Assembly (NCBI RefSeq): GCF_022965805.1
Contig: NC_133101.1
Coordinates: 46,952,342-47,016,341 of the forward strand
DNA length: 64,000 nucleotides
Direction of reading: 5' to 3'
From: Primulina eburnea
Taxonomy: Eukaryota; Streptophyta; Magnoliopsida; Lamiales; Gesneriaceae
Below, one piece after another: positions 11,990 to 26,900 of this stretch. Made by a program: the position numbers and the translations under genes. The notes under the pieces were generated by a model. It was not told the origin of the DNA and searched no databases. It saw only the letters and a list, made by a program, of their open reading frames with translations. Numbering within the stretch: position 1 is the stretch's first letter; the number at the start of each line of letters is the position of its first letter.

Positions 11990-14900
11990 CTGATGCACAC
12001 ACGCCGCCGCATACACCAAAATATTTGATTACCAAAAAAAGTTGAATAATGAAAAGGGTAACAAGCAAAAAAGAAGAGAGTTACCGTAGTCATGAAGTTT
12101 GCTCTGCAAATGCTTAGTGTTGTCATACCACATCGTAACTTGAGTCCTTGCATTCCACTCATTCTAAATCCAACAAAATGATGAAACCAAATAATTCATC
12201 ATGTTTAATGTGATGCCAAATGTGTTAAATGAATTTCTGTAAATTCATTAAAACCCCTGACACTTATCTAACGACACTCCTGGGAATTACAAGAAGAGCT
12301 GAATCTAGAATTTAATCAAACCACAGTAGGTGTCATTTTAGGGTCAACAAAATATTACCAGTGTTGTCTTGCTAAAAAAAGAGAGTTACGGTAAAGGAAG
12401 GGGTGGGGAGGAGAATGCTCTCACCTGCTTCATCTCATCAGCATTCAGTGCCAAGTGTTTTGCACTTTCGAGCCAAGTACCAAGTAGAAAGTTATCATCT
12501 GCCGCCAGAAGTTTATCGATGTCCTCGATGAGTTTTAGGAATTTCAGTGAGTGAAAACTTAAGTCTGTCGCGTTCTTATCCAGGAATGCGTGAATTGCAT
12601 TCAAGTATTCCTCATTTGCAAGCTTTGAGAGACACTGCCTCGTTAAGTCAACTAAATCATACCTGAAAGTAGCACACATTTAGTACGCCTTACTGATAGA
12701 AAAGTCTTCCGGAGTCTTTCTACCAAGGCAACATTATGTATCCTGTTAGGTACAGTACCAAATCTGTGCTTGTGAATTCAAATCACCATAACAGACATTG
12801 AGATTTAGATCAGTCCTCAATTGTAAAATCCAGTATGTGTCAGGTTAGTCTCACCACCCAGTGTACTCAAGGGTCGAGCACTTTGCTCAACACGGTGTTC
12901 CAATTTCCGAGATGAAATTGTTGACCAAAGACAATAACAAATTTGTTGCACCTTAAAACGTGTAGTAGCGATTTCCAAATTACAGTAAAAATTAATAATT
13001 TGTAAAATATTGTTAATGTTTTGATGATTGTGAAACTAGGAATTTATATAGTAATATTTTTTTATTGAGCATACAGAAACAAATCGAGTGACGAAAAACC
13101 GAAAGTAAATATTTAAAATGAAAAATTGAAGAAAAAAAGTTCAAGGCGAACGCCTCAGACGTCCTTCTGAGAGAAGATCGCCCTGCACCTGAATTCAAGC
13201 AATGCCGAGAGCTGCGCGCACAGCACGAGGAGACGATGCCCAGGTCGCTTCAGGCAACAGCCATTTTGTTTTAGGCGTTCCAAAATAAATGTTCATTTTT
13301 GGTTTTGGCAAAAAAAAATTCTTGACCACCACAATTTAAAAATTTGAGCGTTACAACTCAGGCCATCAAGAAAAGTTCCCGGCTATCCGTGTGCTATCTT
13401 GCACAATAATGACCAACTGCCTAGTTTGAAATTGTAGGCAGTTTGGAGGCTATGATTTGACATTTTGGAGATTAAAACACTATATATACAAGACTTTGAG
13501 TTAAAGAAAATAAAGAGACACATTTGCAAGCATATACAATACAAGCAAAGCTCAAATAATTTTTGCTCTCCAAAATTCATTCTCTGGTAATATTGTCGTG
13601 AGGTGAGGTTGTGGCTTATTTCAATTAGTCTATTTTATTCTTGTTTGTTCTTCATTGTATACACCTTGAAGGTGCAACTCTTTGTAAATCACAAGACAAG
13701 AAAATATGTAAGGTCTTCTAACACCAAAGAAAGTTGGAAAATTGTACAAGTCATCGACAAGTGAAAGTCGATGCAATTGTACGTGGCTATCCTTGGAGCC
13801 CATAAGGCCAAGAAGATTTGGGGAGAGTGTGTGGCTAGCTTGGAGCCCTCAGAGCCAAGATTCAAGTTGTTCTAGCACTTGGTGAAATGAGTTATAACCA
13901 GGAAGAGGGGGACGTAGGCAATTTTTCGTCGAACCTCTATAACATATCCTTGTGTCTTCATTGTTTTTATTTACATTCCGCATTTACCTTATTGCATAAT
14001 TTTACTTTTGAATCGGTTGACTTCTTCCGCTACGCAAACTCGAAAATCTGCAAAATCACTTCAAATTTGCTAAAGTAGTCAACATAATTTGGCGTCAACT
14101 CTCACCTGAATGTGAGGCTTTTGGAAAGTTCGGTTCCAACATCAATGAATAGTTTCAATGCATTGATGGCATCCTGATTGTTATACCATAAATGAGGCAG
14201 AGGCAAGGAAGAGCCTGTTTCAAGCAGAAAGAATCTTCCATTCGGTCGTGTTCCCACTAGATTACGATTAACAGATGGATCCCAATCAGGAAACTCTACT
14301 ATGTAGTCCTTGTTATGATCCTGCATAAATTAAATTCAAAACATCCTAATCCCTTAAGTCACTGGAAAAATGGTCATTGAATGTGTTAGTAGTTCATAAT
14401 GAATATGTTCACATGCTTATTTATTAAATCTGTTACAGTCCATATCGAATATGTACACATGCTCATTTATTTCTCAAAAAGCTTTACTCTGCAGCCAATT
14501 ATTTCGGCTATAAAATGTTTATGTAACTATATACTCCATAAAGCTAGAAGTTTCTCTCCCCAATAGAACATTTTTATCTCTCACATGTACACATGCTTAT
14601 TCATTTCTCTAAAAACAAAAAAGAACTGTTTTTCCAACAAACAAGAAGAAGAAACAAAAACATCATTAACCGACATATTATAAAGTAATAATGTTTCACA
14701 AACTTTTATTGCAATTTGTGGGAAGTAGTACGACCTAAGTGACATTTTGGATTCACATTCTACTGGAACACTAATTTCACTAATGGGGTAGTAATATATT
14801 CTTCAAGTTGGAAGAGTTGCACACATTCAATGCCTTCTCTACATGATATTCAAAAGTAGATACATCTAATTACTCAATATGCAATCATTACCCTCTCACC

Positions 14901-17900
14901 CTCCCTCATTAAACTGGTATCGGCATCATCCTTAAAGAATTGCGAGAAATCTTTTACTTGAGATGTCTAAAACTTGTTAGTAGTTCTAGTTTTAATCTAT
15001 CTGCCCAGGGAAAACGGAAACGGTCTCTTAATTTCCACTCTAAACAGCTGAGTGAGACATGTAGTCGTTTTCAAACATGTAAGCTATTTGAGAGCACTTC
15101 CCTACTCTATTTGCTAAAACTTTAATGAAGGATTGGATTAAGATTAACCCAAGTGAGACATGAAATCCATAACTGACGTATAACTGGAGATGAAAGTTTC
15201 TCATTTTCTTCCACTTGTTAGTGTTTTCCGCTTCAAATCTTTAAAGGAAACAGGCAATCAAGCCACAATTGCCTTTAAAAATGGTAGAGTTGCAAAATAT
15301 TGGTCAAGGGAGTATGACCATGACTTAGAAGAGGGATCTAAAAAAGTTATACCTACCTCCTCTTTTCTTCCCCCCAAAGAAACAAATATCAAAAGTATCA
15401 GATAAAATAACAGAAAACATACAGCAATTCCATCTGTGCAGTTATAAACCGTTTGATGGAGAATTTTCCATGCATCCTCAACTTGATTCACAACTTTCCA
15501 TATCGTCTACGAGAGTAGGAGGTCAGCCATTCCTACAAGTAAACTTCTGAGGTTAGCAAAGTTACATGGCTAAGAAGAATGATGCAGCTAGTACAAATAT
15601 AGTTACAAATTATCTTGTTTAGAGTATAATGATCTTTGTTTAGACATGCTCATAAAGAAGGCTTCTGATGTTGTAACCATGACAAGCATAAATGCAATCA
15701 TTGTCTCTCTATGAGCTAAAACAACAGAGTGAGGTCAGCCCCACTTTAAAAGGTTTCAATGGAAGTCACAGATAAAAAAATTTAAATATTAAACTTACTG
15801 TAATTTATAATTGTTCAATCAAACAGTAATATCATGAAGACCTTGCAAGTAAAATAATACGAAATAATCCTCTTCAAAGAGCCACAAAAGAATACTTGGG
15901 GGATCCTGCAGAATCACTTGGTAAAACAGATAAGGATCAAACTTATTGTTGTTTGTGAGATGAAAAATTTTATTTATTTTACCATCCATTAGAACCAGCT
16001 GTCACACTTTCGTCATTGGGGTAAACCTCAAGAAATAGTGATTATATTTACTTGAAACTTGTATTACCTCAAGTTGAAATGGGTCATTTCGAAATGCCAT
16101 TTCAGACATCAGCTCATACACAACTGGATTTTGCTCAATCCCTTCCATGCACATACCGACACCAAGCTGTCCTGAAGGAAGATAATTAGTATGCTACAAC
16201 ATAAGCAAAAGGAAAAAGAACATCCCATAAGGATTATCAATATTTACTCGACATATATGTGTTGTGGCTACTTCAACTGGTGAAGAATAGAAGGCATGTT
16301 GTAATAGGACAGTTTAGAGGACCAAATATCAGAATAAACTTGGAATCTTCCTCTAATTAATGACTACGTGAGATAGGTTTATTTGATATCCATCATTGGT
16401 ATTTGACTTGATGGTCCACCAGTCGACTGTGATGCAAGGGCATGCTATGAGATTAAAAATAGTACATAAAATATAACTGCTGCATTGTTCGTATAATTAA
16501 TTTGACATATAGAATAAGAAGAAGAACAGATAGGAGTAAGAGAAGGAGATGTATATCACAATTAGTATGTAAAATGTAACTGCTGAACTGTCTACATTAA
16601 TAGTTTGACATGTAGGAGTCTCCCCCTCCTACCATTGTTAAGGGTAAGGAAAAATAATGATCAAACTAGAGAAATTCTTTCATCATTTTGATATTTCACT
16701 TGAGCTACCTTAAAATATTTATCAAACAAAGTAGAACCTACCATCGTTGAATTTTCACTAACACGTGCATCAATTGGACCTGAAGCAACTGCATCTAATA
16801 TGCCGTACATTTCTATATTTCCGCCAAAGTTGTGCAACATACACCTGTTAGACGCTAGACGTTACAAAGCGTAAGCAACAATCATGATTATGTGCAAGCA
16901 ACCAAGAAACTGATGAATGAAAAACATCAGAAGAAATGTCTTGAAATGTGGAAGTTTTTCTAGCAAATTTTAGGTTAATATAATGAATAATTACGTGCCA
17001 GATATAAGGCGTGTTGTAAAAATGAGAGGATGATTTCCATAGCGGTTTGACATCAGCAAAGAGATCAAGCACTATCATCTTCCCAAATGGAACAGAATGT
17101 AAAAGTGCCTGTCAGACATGAACAACCACATCAATGAAAGTTCAGCGTCATAAGAGCTTACAAGCAAATATAACAGGCATTACTACCAACAGAGTAAAAA
17201 TTAAGCATGAAAATTAACCATAACAAAATAAAACATATAGAAAGATCATGAAACCCTTTATGTATTATAATTATCTGGTCTCCCTTACCATCATCATTGA
17301 GGTAGAACTTTCTGGAATCTCTGGCACATTTTAGAGAATCTCTGGCACATTTTAGGTCCGATTAACAATATCATTATTGATTATCCGGTTCATTGCACTT
17401 GCATCTATCACAAACGAAACGTTGTAGGAGATACCCTAACCAATGATGTTTTCGACGATAGATGGTACCAACTCCTAACGGAACACACATCTGATAATCA
17501 GTCTTCAAGAGCTTTGTAAAACGAATAGAATAGGTTGTCCCTATTTATGCAGCTTGAGGAAATTTTGTGATACATATCTTCAAAAGGTTTTGGTATAGTT
17601 CCTCTCTCATATATTGCTACTATATATTTGGAGTAAACATGTAGAGATAAACCAAATCCGTCATAACAGCATTGGCGGTGCTCTTTATTTAAAAACTCCA
17701 TTAGGTAAGAATAAGGAGGGGAACAAATTGGATATATGAGACTCATATGAATGTAAAGCATTGAAAGTGTCCAAAAAATATACAAGTCAAAAATAATTTT
17801 TAATAAAAAATCTCTTACCTTCATCTGTGGTGGCTTCCAAAATGAAGAGTCTGAATAGAATAGCCATCCCTGGTAATAAATCAAATTGAAAAGATAAGCA

Positions 17901-20900
17901 GCACAGACAACCCTATATCATAGATATAACATAAAATCATGTATAACAAATATAAAGTAATCCCTCCTAGGTTCATTCAGAACCCAAATGTTCATTTAAA
18001 TTATTATGTCAATAACAGTGAAATGCAGTTCTAATATATAGAATCTAATGACTTCAAACTTTTCCCTCCAACAATCACGGCCATAAAGTTAAAGCCATAA
18101 ATAGGCCATATTGCAGAAACAAAAAATAGTAAGATATCCACTCAAATGTCCTTTTCATCAACCACACACCATACAGAGAACAAGTTGATTTTATTGGGAG
18201 ACAACCTGTGGCAGAACATACAGCAAAAAATTCAAATTTTCAAAAAGATCAAAATAAGTTTTGTGTCGGTGCATTCTAATAATGAAATCTCTGACAAGTA
18301 TACAACCCATAATGTCAAATACTGGATGAAAATCCATCGTCTGTATGTTAAATAAGATGGATGCAATATAATATCAACAGATATGTAAGGAAACAAACAA
18401 CTAGATAATTAAACAATTAATCATTAAGAATGAAAATAAAGTTAAATATCATAAATAGACCACTATAACTTGTAGGACAGTCAGTAATATAAAAAAATAA
18501 AAGGCTAGCATACTTGCATTAGCCACACTGCATCTTTGTCAGCTTTCGACATTGCATTATAGACTGCAGAACCAAGCGAGGAGATATATGCAGGGTCACT
18601 AGTAGGTGGAGAGTTCTCGTTAAATGTATCACTGCACCGTCATAAAGATTTCTTGTTCAAAACCAGGAATGCGTAAACAAGCATAGTATGAGAGTTTTCG
18701 TCCATGGACAAAGAAGCAAGAAACAAAATTTGTGTAAATGTGTTGACAAGCTATCTTTTAATTTTAGTAGAGAAAGATTTGATTTAGGAAATCTAATACA
18801 TCATAGTAAGATAGGATATTCTCTCATATTTTAGGGATTTGGTTAGACGCTTTCTTCCGATTTATCTCATACACTATAATGAGTAACATACGAAATAATA
18901 TTTTCTCCTCTCTCCAGTGCTACGTTAATATTTATATACGGTATCAGAGACAGCTAGTCGGTCATGAATTTCCAGGCTTCCATGGTCAGCCCAATCCCAA
19001 TGGCAATGGTGACGGCGAAGGTAATTCCACAGCGGTAGTGGAAGCTACAGCAGCCGAAGTTCTGCCATCAGGGTGCGACAGTGTCCCCCTGCCCTCAAAT
19101 GTTGCTCTCTTCGATAATTCCCTCCAAAAAACGATTATGAACTGAATGAGAGGAATTATCTTGAGTGAGCACTATTCGTTTGACTGGTGATCGCAGGAAA
19201 AGGGAAGCTTGGATACCTGAAACGAGAAATTAAATCTTTGACGTCCTCTGATCCAGAACACAAGATCTCGTGGTGGCAAAATTCCATGGAAATGGCATGG
19301 CTTGTTAACCCCATGGACCCAGCGATTGGGAATCGTTTATGTTTCTGCTGACAACCCATGATGTTTGGGAAGCCGCCCGAGAGACCTACTCTGACATGGG
19401 AAATTTTTCTCAGATATACAAGTTGAATACTCATATGTGTGGCATGCAACAGGGTAACAAGTATGTAACTGCTTACTAGACGATTTGGCAAGAATTGTAT
19501 CTCTTTGAAAATAAAGAGTAGGAAAGTAGCAAAGACAGCACTCGACATAGAAAGAACGTTGAAAGTAGCTGTGTATTTGTATTAATAGCTGGATTCAACA
19601 TGGAGCTCGATGAAGTGTGTGGTAGTATTCTTGCCCGCAAACCACTACCTAGTATCCGGGAAGTTTTTCTGAAATCAGACACGAAGAGGCGCAATGTCAT
19701 CTGATGCTGGCCCTCACTAATGGACAACACTCCAATGTTGAGGGCTCCGTGTTTGTCATCCACAATAATAATTATGAGAGAGAAAAAGTTAGACCGTAAT
19801 GTGAGAAGTGTAAAAACCCTTGGCATACGGCGGATAACTGTTGGTAGATTCATGGGAAACATGCACACTTAAAGAAGAAACCCGGAGGTTACAATCGAGG
19901 TGGAAATAGTGGTCGGATAAACGCTGCAAAATTGATTTCTAACAGCCCCTGGATTTTGGATTCTGCTGCCACAGATCACATGACTGGAACTTCACAATTT
20001 TTCTCTTCCTATGCACCATGTGCTGGACGCAAGAAGGTTAAAATTGCAGATGGGTCCTACGCCTCATAGAATTCTGTAGTGAATCAACCGTGTGTTCTTC
20101 CAGAAATTATTTCAAGAACACATGCAATTGTCGCTGTGAAATTTGGGAGTGAAACCAGAAATATGTAAACCAAAAAATGTGCAAGAAAAAAAAATCACAC
20201 GCATGATTTACGTCGTTCGATCGTAAATGATCTATATCCTCTGGAGAGTAAATATTGTTATCAATCAATCCAAGATACAAGATAAACTCCTCACTGATGA
20301 ATTACTCTTTGTATATCTAAGTACAAGTATACACTCTTGATTTTTTTCAGTGTGCATCTCTCAATCCCTCATTCTGAAGAAGAAGAAGAAAGTCCCTTTC
20401 TGCTGAGCTCCTCTGGATATATATATACATCTCTTGGCATAACCGACTCTGCACCAATCTTGATTTTGAGTTCTGTTAACTGCCAACCGAGCCCAAATAT
20501 TGTGGTTTTCCTTTCCGCCCTTGATTTACGCATGGATTGATAACAGTTGGTTCACAATTCTGCACCTTGTTGTCAATCCACATCCACAATACTGGCCCTC
20601 CAAGCCTCAAATCTAAGGCTCTTCTTCATTGGTTGCCCTGACCTCATTCTAACCGAAATGGAACTGTAGAAAAAGGTAGAGAATTTCTTCTATTTTTTTA
20701 TTCCAACGTACAAGACTAAAATATATACACAGAAGAGGAAAACTGATCCCTTAAACATAGGATCTGCTGAAACAACCTTTTAGCTTAACGCTGATAAATA
20801 AACTCCTAATAAAACGCAACAGACTAACAGCATAGAACAAGTCTAAGGAGATAACAGAAGTACACGTGCATAATAAATTACAACTGAATAAATGACAAAC

Positions 20901-23900
20901 TTCTACACTCCCCCTCAAGCTGGGTAGTAGATATCTAACATGCCCAGCTTGGAACATAGAGTGTCGAAGTGAGGTTGATGTAGAGCCTTTGTCAGTATGT
21001 CAGCCACTTGCATGCGAGTTGGGACATAGTTGATGGCAATGGTCTTGTTTTCAACTTTTTCGCTGATAAAGTGACGATCAACCTCCACGTGCTTAGTGCG
21101 ATCATGGTGCACCGGGTTCTTTGCTATGCTAATGGCTACCTGGTTATCACACATCAACTGAAAAAATCCAGTTGTCTCCATCTTCAATTCATCAAGCAGC
21201 CGCTTGATCCATATACCTTCACAAATTCCGTGAGCCATTGAGCGATATTCAGCCTCTGCCCTGCTGCGAGCCACCACGGTTTGCTTTTTACTCCTCCACG
21301 TTACCAAGTTCCCCCACACCTGTGAACAGTATCCTGAGGTTGACCGGCGATCTGAGGCAGACCCAGCCCAATCTGCATCGGTGTAATAATGATATCACGG
21401 CTGGGAGACTTCTGAAATCTCAGCCCTTTTCCTGGAGTGGTCTTCAAGTACCTTAACACTCGGAGAGCCCCTTCCATGTGATCAACAGTAGGATTCCCCA
21501 TAAACTGACTTAGAACACTCACTGCGAAGCCAATGTCCGGCCGAGTATGAGAGAGGTAGATTAAGCGCCCTATTAGTCTCTGATACCTTCCCTTGTCGGT
21601 TGGAGGACTTCCGGAACTATTTGTGAGCTTAACAGTTGGATCCATTGGAGTAGCTGCCGGCTTACATCCTAGCATTCCGGTCTCCTTTAGGAGATCAAGC
21701 ACGTATTTTCTCTGAGACACTGAAATCCCTTGGCGAGACCTTGCGATTTCCATTCCCAAGAAGTATTTGAGAGTGCCAAGGTCTTTGATTTCGAATTCCC
21801 TTGAGAGGACTTGTTTCAGCCGAATTATTTCTGCCTCGCAGTTCCCTGTCAACACAATATCATCCACGTATACTATAAGAACCGCGATCTGACCTGCTGG
21901 AAGGTGGTTGACGAACAAGGTGTGATCTGTTTGGCACTGCACATATCCATCCTTCTTTAGAACCCTAGTGAACCGTTCGAACCACGCCCGTGGTGATTGC
22001 TTCAAACCGTATAAGGATTTTTTCAGCTTGCACACTTTCCCATCCGTGGTGTTATCCTCAAAGCCAGGAGGAATGTCCATAAACACCTCTTCTTCGAGGT
22101 CTCCGTTTAAGAAAGCATTCTTGACATCTAGTTGGAATAGCGGCCAATCTAGATTAACGGCGAGGGACAGGAGGACTCGGATCGTGTTAAGCTTAGCCAC
22201 CGAGCAAATGTTTCTTGATAATCTATGCCATACGACTGAGTGTATCCTTTTGCGACCAAGCGAGCTTTAAATCTCTCTATACTCCCATCAGCATTGTGCT
22301 TTACAGAAAATAACCACTTACATCCGACAGTTCTCTTGCCAGGTGGAAGGGTTGTGAGATTCCATGTACTGTTCTTCTCAAGGGCTCGGATTTCCTCATA
22401 GGCGGCAGCCCTCCATTTAGGATGATTGAGAGCCTCTTCGATGGATACGGGCACATCGATCTTGTCAACTTCTGAGATGAAGGCACGATGTATAGGGGAC
22501 AACCTATGAAGTGAGACAAAATTGCCAATAGGGTGCTCTGTGCATGATCGCACGCCTTTCCTCACCGCTATGGGCCTGTCATCATAAGGGACCGTTGCAG
22601 GTCTAATAGGAGTAAGAGAGTTATTACCTTGCTGGTCAGCCTCTGGACTCGGTTCCGGAGATGGTATTGGCAATACAATCGGCATGGGTGGATTGGCATC
22701 ACGTGGGCGACGAGTATAGACTTGGAGGGCCCGTGTTTCAGATTGAGTTGGAATGTGGAGTTGAGTTACTTCAGGAATTGGTGTAGGTTCAGAGGGAATG
22801 ATTACCGTGTTGGTTGTTCTGATAGGAGGGCTTGGAGTTGAAGAATTCCCATGCTGCAGTTCTATCACAGATTGTGACTCCCCCTGAATTGCAGGACGAG
22901 AATAGAATGGGGTTTCCTCGAAGAAGGTAACATCCATGGAGTTGAAGATTTTCCTTGTGACTGGGGAATAACACTTGTACCCTTTTTGGTGTGAGGAATA
23001 CCCAATTAAGACACATTTAATTGCTCTCGGGTCAAGTTTTCCTCGGTGATGTTGGTGGACATGGACGAAAGTAGTACACCCGAATACCTTGGGTGTTATG
23101 GTGGAGAGGATGTGTGTGGCAGGGAAGACATCTAGAAGAGATTGACATGGGGTTTTGAAATTGAGGACTTGAGACGGGAGCCGATTGATCAAGTAGACAG
23201 CAGTGAGGACCGCCTCTCCCCAATAGTATTTTGGAACGTGGGAGGTGAATAAAATTGATCGAGCAACCTCCAAGAGATGTCTATTCTTTCTCTCAGCAAC
23301 TCCGTTTTGCTGGGGGGTCTTGACACACGAGCTCTGATGAATAATACCCTCGGAGTGAAGGTAATCTCCTAGGATAGAGCTGAAATATTCTCCTGCATTA
23401 TCAGTTTTGAGAACTTGGATTTTTGTTTTGAATTGGTTTTCGAGCATGTTTTTGAATTGAATGAACAATTTGTATGTTTCTGATTTTTCCTTCATTAGGA
23501 ATACCCAAGAAAGTCTTGTGTGATCGTCAACAAACAAGAGAAACCAACGTGCACCAGAAATATTGTTAACCCGAGACGGTCCCCATATATCACTATGGAT
23601 AAGTGAAAATGGGTGAGACCGTTTATAGGGAAGAGCAGGAAAGATAGTTCTTGTGTGTTTTGAAAATTGACACACATCACACTGAAATAAATTAGCACTT
23701 TTATTGATGAATAATGAAGGGTATAGTTTCTTTAAATACATGAAATTAGGATGTCCTAATCGATAGTGCCACATCATAATTTCACTATCTTTATTGGAAC
23801 TATAATGTAAGCAAGAAATAGAATTTGATTTAGAAATAGCTCTGGGTTCGGAATTTGAGTCGTCCACACTGAGAATGTATAGCCCTGATTTGCACTTAGC

Positions 23901-26900
23901 ATTGCCAATCATCATATCCGAAGCCGAGTCCTGAAAAATACACGAGGTGGCAGAGAATTTAGTTATACAGTTCAGGTCTTTATTGAGTTTGTGCACAGAT
24001 AGCAAATTACAATCAAGATTGGGCACAAAAAGAACTGATTGTAAGGTAATGTTCGGAGATATCCGCACAGTTCCGGTGGCCTCAACTCTGGAACTAGATC
24101 CATCAGCAATGCGAACTGTGTGAGTAGAGGTACATGGACTGAGAGACTGAAATAGTTTTGGGTTTCCAGTCATGTGATCCGAGGCTCCCGAGTCGACTAT
24201 CCAGTATTTGGACAAATCATTCAGCGAATGCAAGGCAAAAGAAATGTTACCTCTATGAGCCATTGTTCCACAACTTATTGTACCAGAACTGGTTGTTGGA
24301 GGATTGTTCTGATGGATGAGCTTGTGGAGTAACTCAAGTTGTTCTTTGTTGAACAGCTCTGATGTGGTGGTACTGTTGTCGGAGGTCACGTTGTTGGCTC
24401 GGGAGTCATGAGTCTGAGGATTACGAGGTTTCCAATCAGTGGGCTTTCCGTGTAACTTCCAGCAGTTCTCCATGTTGTGGCCGGGTTTCTTGCAGTGGTC
24501 ACACCATGGACATCCTCGGCGAGGCCTGTTATCAGCAAAAGAGGATTGTCGTCCACGAGCAGCATAGGCAATATCATCCTTGGAGGCATCAAAGGAGACG
24601 AGAGCAGAGCAATCAGAAGTCGAGGTAGTGGATGGCTGTTTCAACATAACTTTCTGACGGCTCTCTTCACGCCTTATTTCAGAGAAGGCCTCCCGCAGAC
24701 TGGGAAGAGGCTTGGATCCGAGCACCCCGCCTCTGACTTCATCTAGGTTCGAATTAAGACCTAGTAAAAATTTGAAGACACGTTTCTTCTCCACAATCTG
24801 TTTGAACCGGATCTCATCTTCGGGGCATTTCCATTCATATACCTCGAAAAGATCAAGACGTTGCCAATATCGGGTTAGTGAATTGAAATAGTTGGTAACA
24901 ATCATATCACCTTGGCGAAGATCATGGAGGAGACTCTCAGTTTCAAAGAGCTCTGAGGTGTTATCGCTGCTGGAGTAGGTTTCTCGGGCTGCCTGCCTAT
25001 CTCCTTGGCGGTTGAATAGAGAAGAAAGTTCTCCCCGATCTCTGGAGCCATGGAATTGATTAGTCACGACATAACCATGCTGTTTTCTGATTTCCAGGTC
25101 TTGTATTCCGCCTTGGCTGAATCTGGGCGCACCACATCTCCAGTGAGGTGATCATCCTTCCCTTTTCCACAGATGAAGAGCATAACTGATTGTGACCATT
25201 GAAGGTAATTTTGGCCAGAGATTTTTTGATTTGTGATTTGTGGAGACAAATGGTCGGGATTGCCATGTGAGGATGTGGTTTCCGATGAGGAAGGAGGGTT
25301 GGTTAATGCCATCCCGTATTTAGTCATGGAAGATTGGTTTTAGAGAACCTGGCTCTGATACCATGTAGAAAAAGGTAGAGAAATTCTTCTATTTTTTTAT
25401 TCCAACGTACAAGACTAAAATATATACACAGAAGAGTAAAACTGATCCCTTAAACATAGGATCTGCTGAAACAACCTTTTAGCTTAACGCTGATAAATAA
25501 ACTCCTAATAAAACGCAACAGACTAACAGCATAGAACAAGTCTAAGGAGATAACAGAAGTACACGTGCATAATAAATTACAACTAAATAAATGACAAACT
25601 TCTACAGGAACTAGTCCATTGGAAGAACCTTTGTGCACATATCTGCAGGGTTATTGTAAATGCCTTAGATTTGACGACTGTCACCATTGTACCAAGACGA
25701 TTCTTTCCAGCGTGCTTGTGTTCTCACTTACACGCACCCTAGAAACTTCCCAGGAGGTCACTCATTCCAGAATTGTCCCAAGTCAAGCACGCTTAACTTT
25801 GGAGTTCTAATGTGATGAGCTGCCGAAAAGAAGATGCAACTTCTTGATATGAACAGTACCTATCAAATCTTTTAATTCATCCTCAACTGTACAGTCCCAT
25901 ACCTGAACAGCTTTGGAACCCTCTCCTTCCGGTGTAAGATCGGTTCATTCATGTTCCCTTCGCGTAGAAGCCAGCCAGGAGCCGCTCATTGTCCATACAA
26001 CCTCTTCGCACCGACGATCACCCTCCGCCCTCTTCGGCCTCGGGCCTCATATGCCCATCAGCTTCAGCTTGGTTCGTCCCCGAACCACACCGTACTAGGA
26101 GAGGTAGGCTCTAATACCAACTGTAATGCCCCAGATTCGACGACTATCCTCACTGTATCAAGACAAGTCTTTCCAGCTTACTTATGTCCTCACTCACACA
26201 CACATTAGGAAACTTCTCAAGGGTCACCTATCCCAAGATTGCTCCAAGTCAAACACACTTAACTTTGGAGTTTTTATGTATGAGCTATCGAAAATAAGAT
26301 GCACCTTCTTGGTATGAGTAGTACCTGTCAAATCTTTTAAGCCATACTCAACTGCACAGTCTCATACCTGAACAGTTTCAGGAATCCCTCTCCTTCCGGT
26401 GTAAGATCGGTTCATTCATGTTCCCTTCGTCTAGAAGTCTGCCAGGAGCAACTCATTGTCTGTGCAACCTCATGGCACCGACGATATTCCCCCGCCTTCT
26501 TCGGCCCCGAGACTCACAGTTATCATGTGTACTGATCTTCACCACCTTTACCACCCCTATATCTATTACATCCCTGATGAAGTGACGCTTAACATCTATA
26601 TGCATAGATCTTTCGTGAAATACTTGGTGCTTGGTTAATTGGACAACAATTTAGTTGTCGCAATGCACTAGTGCTTCATTCTATTCAAAACCAAGATCCC
26701 TTAAGAACCCTTGAAGCCATATAGATTCCTTGACAACTTCAGTGATTGCAATGCACTCGGCCTCTATTGTAGATAAAGCCACCATAGGATGTAATGTAGA
26801 TTTCCAAATGACTGTCGTTCTGTACACTGTAAGTACATAACCAGTGAGCGATTTTCTGGTGTCTAGAGTTCCAGCAAAGTCTAAATCCACATAGGCTAGA

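Larger units (their letters stand above)
20665..25606 (-). mobile_element. Complete Ale-like Ty1/copia element, duplication GGAAC
   Basis: A 4,942-bp element with 243-bp LTRs at 20665-20907 and 25364-25606 (nearly identical, TGTAGAAAAAGG...CTTCTACA). The primer site TGGTATCAGAGCC lies directly inside the 5' LTR (25350-25362), and a purine tract CTTGAGGGGGAG sits against the 3' LTR. Target duplication GGAAC is at 20660-20664 and 25607-25611. Short LTRs and total size fit the Ale/RE1 group. Near-identical LTRs point to a recent insertion. Confidence 0.97.

Noticed and set aside
16994..16999. Canonical GT donor (GTAATT) for NAGLU exon 12
   Set aside because: It adds five bases and shifts exon 13 out of the conserved CMLHNF frame.
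18879..19145. 88-residue plus-strand frame as a host gene
   Set aside because: It spans the end of a copia LTR, its primer site and early gag in a decayed relic.
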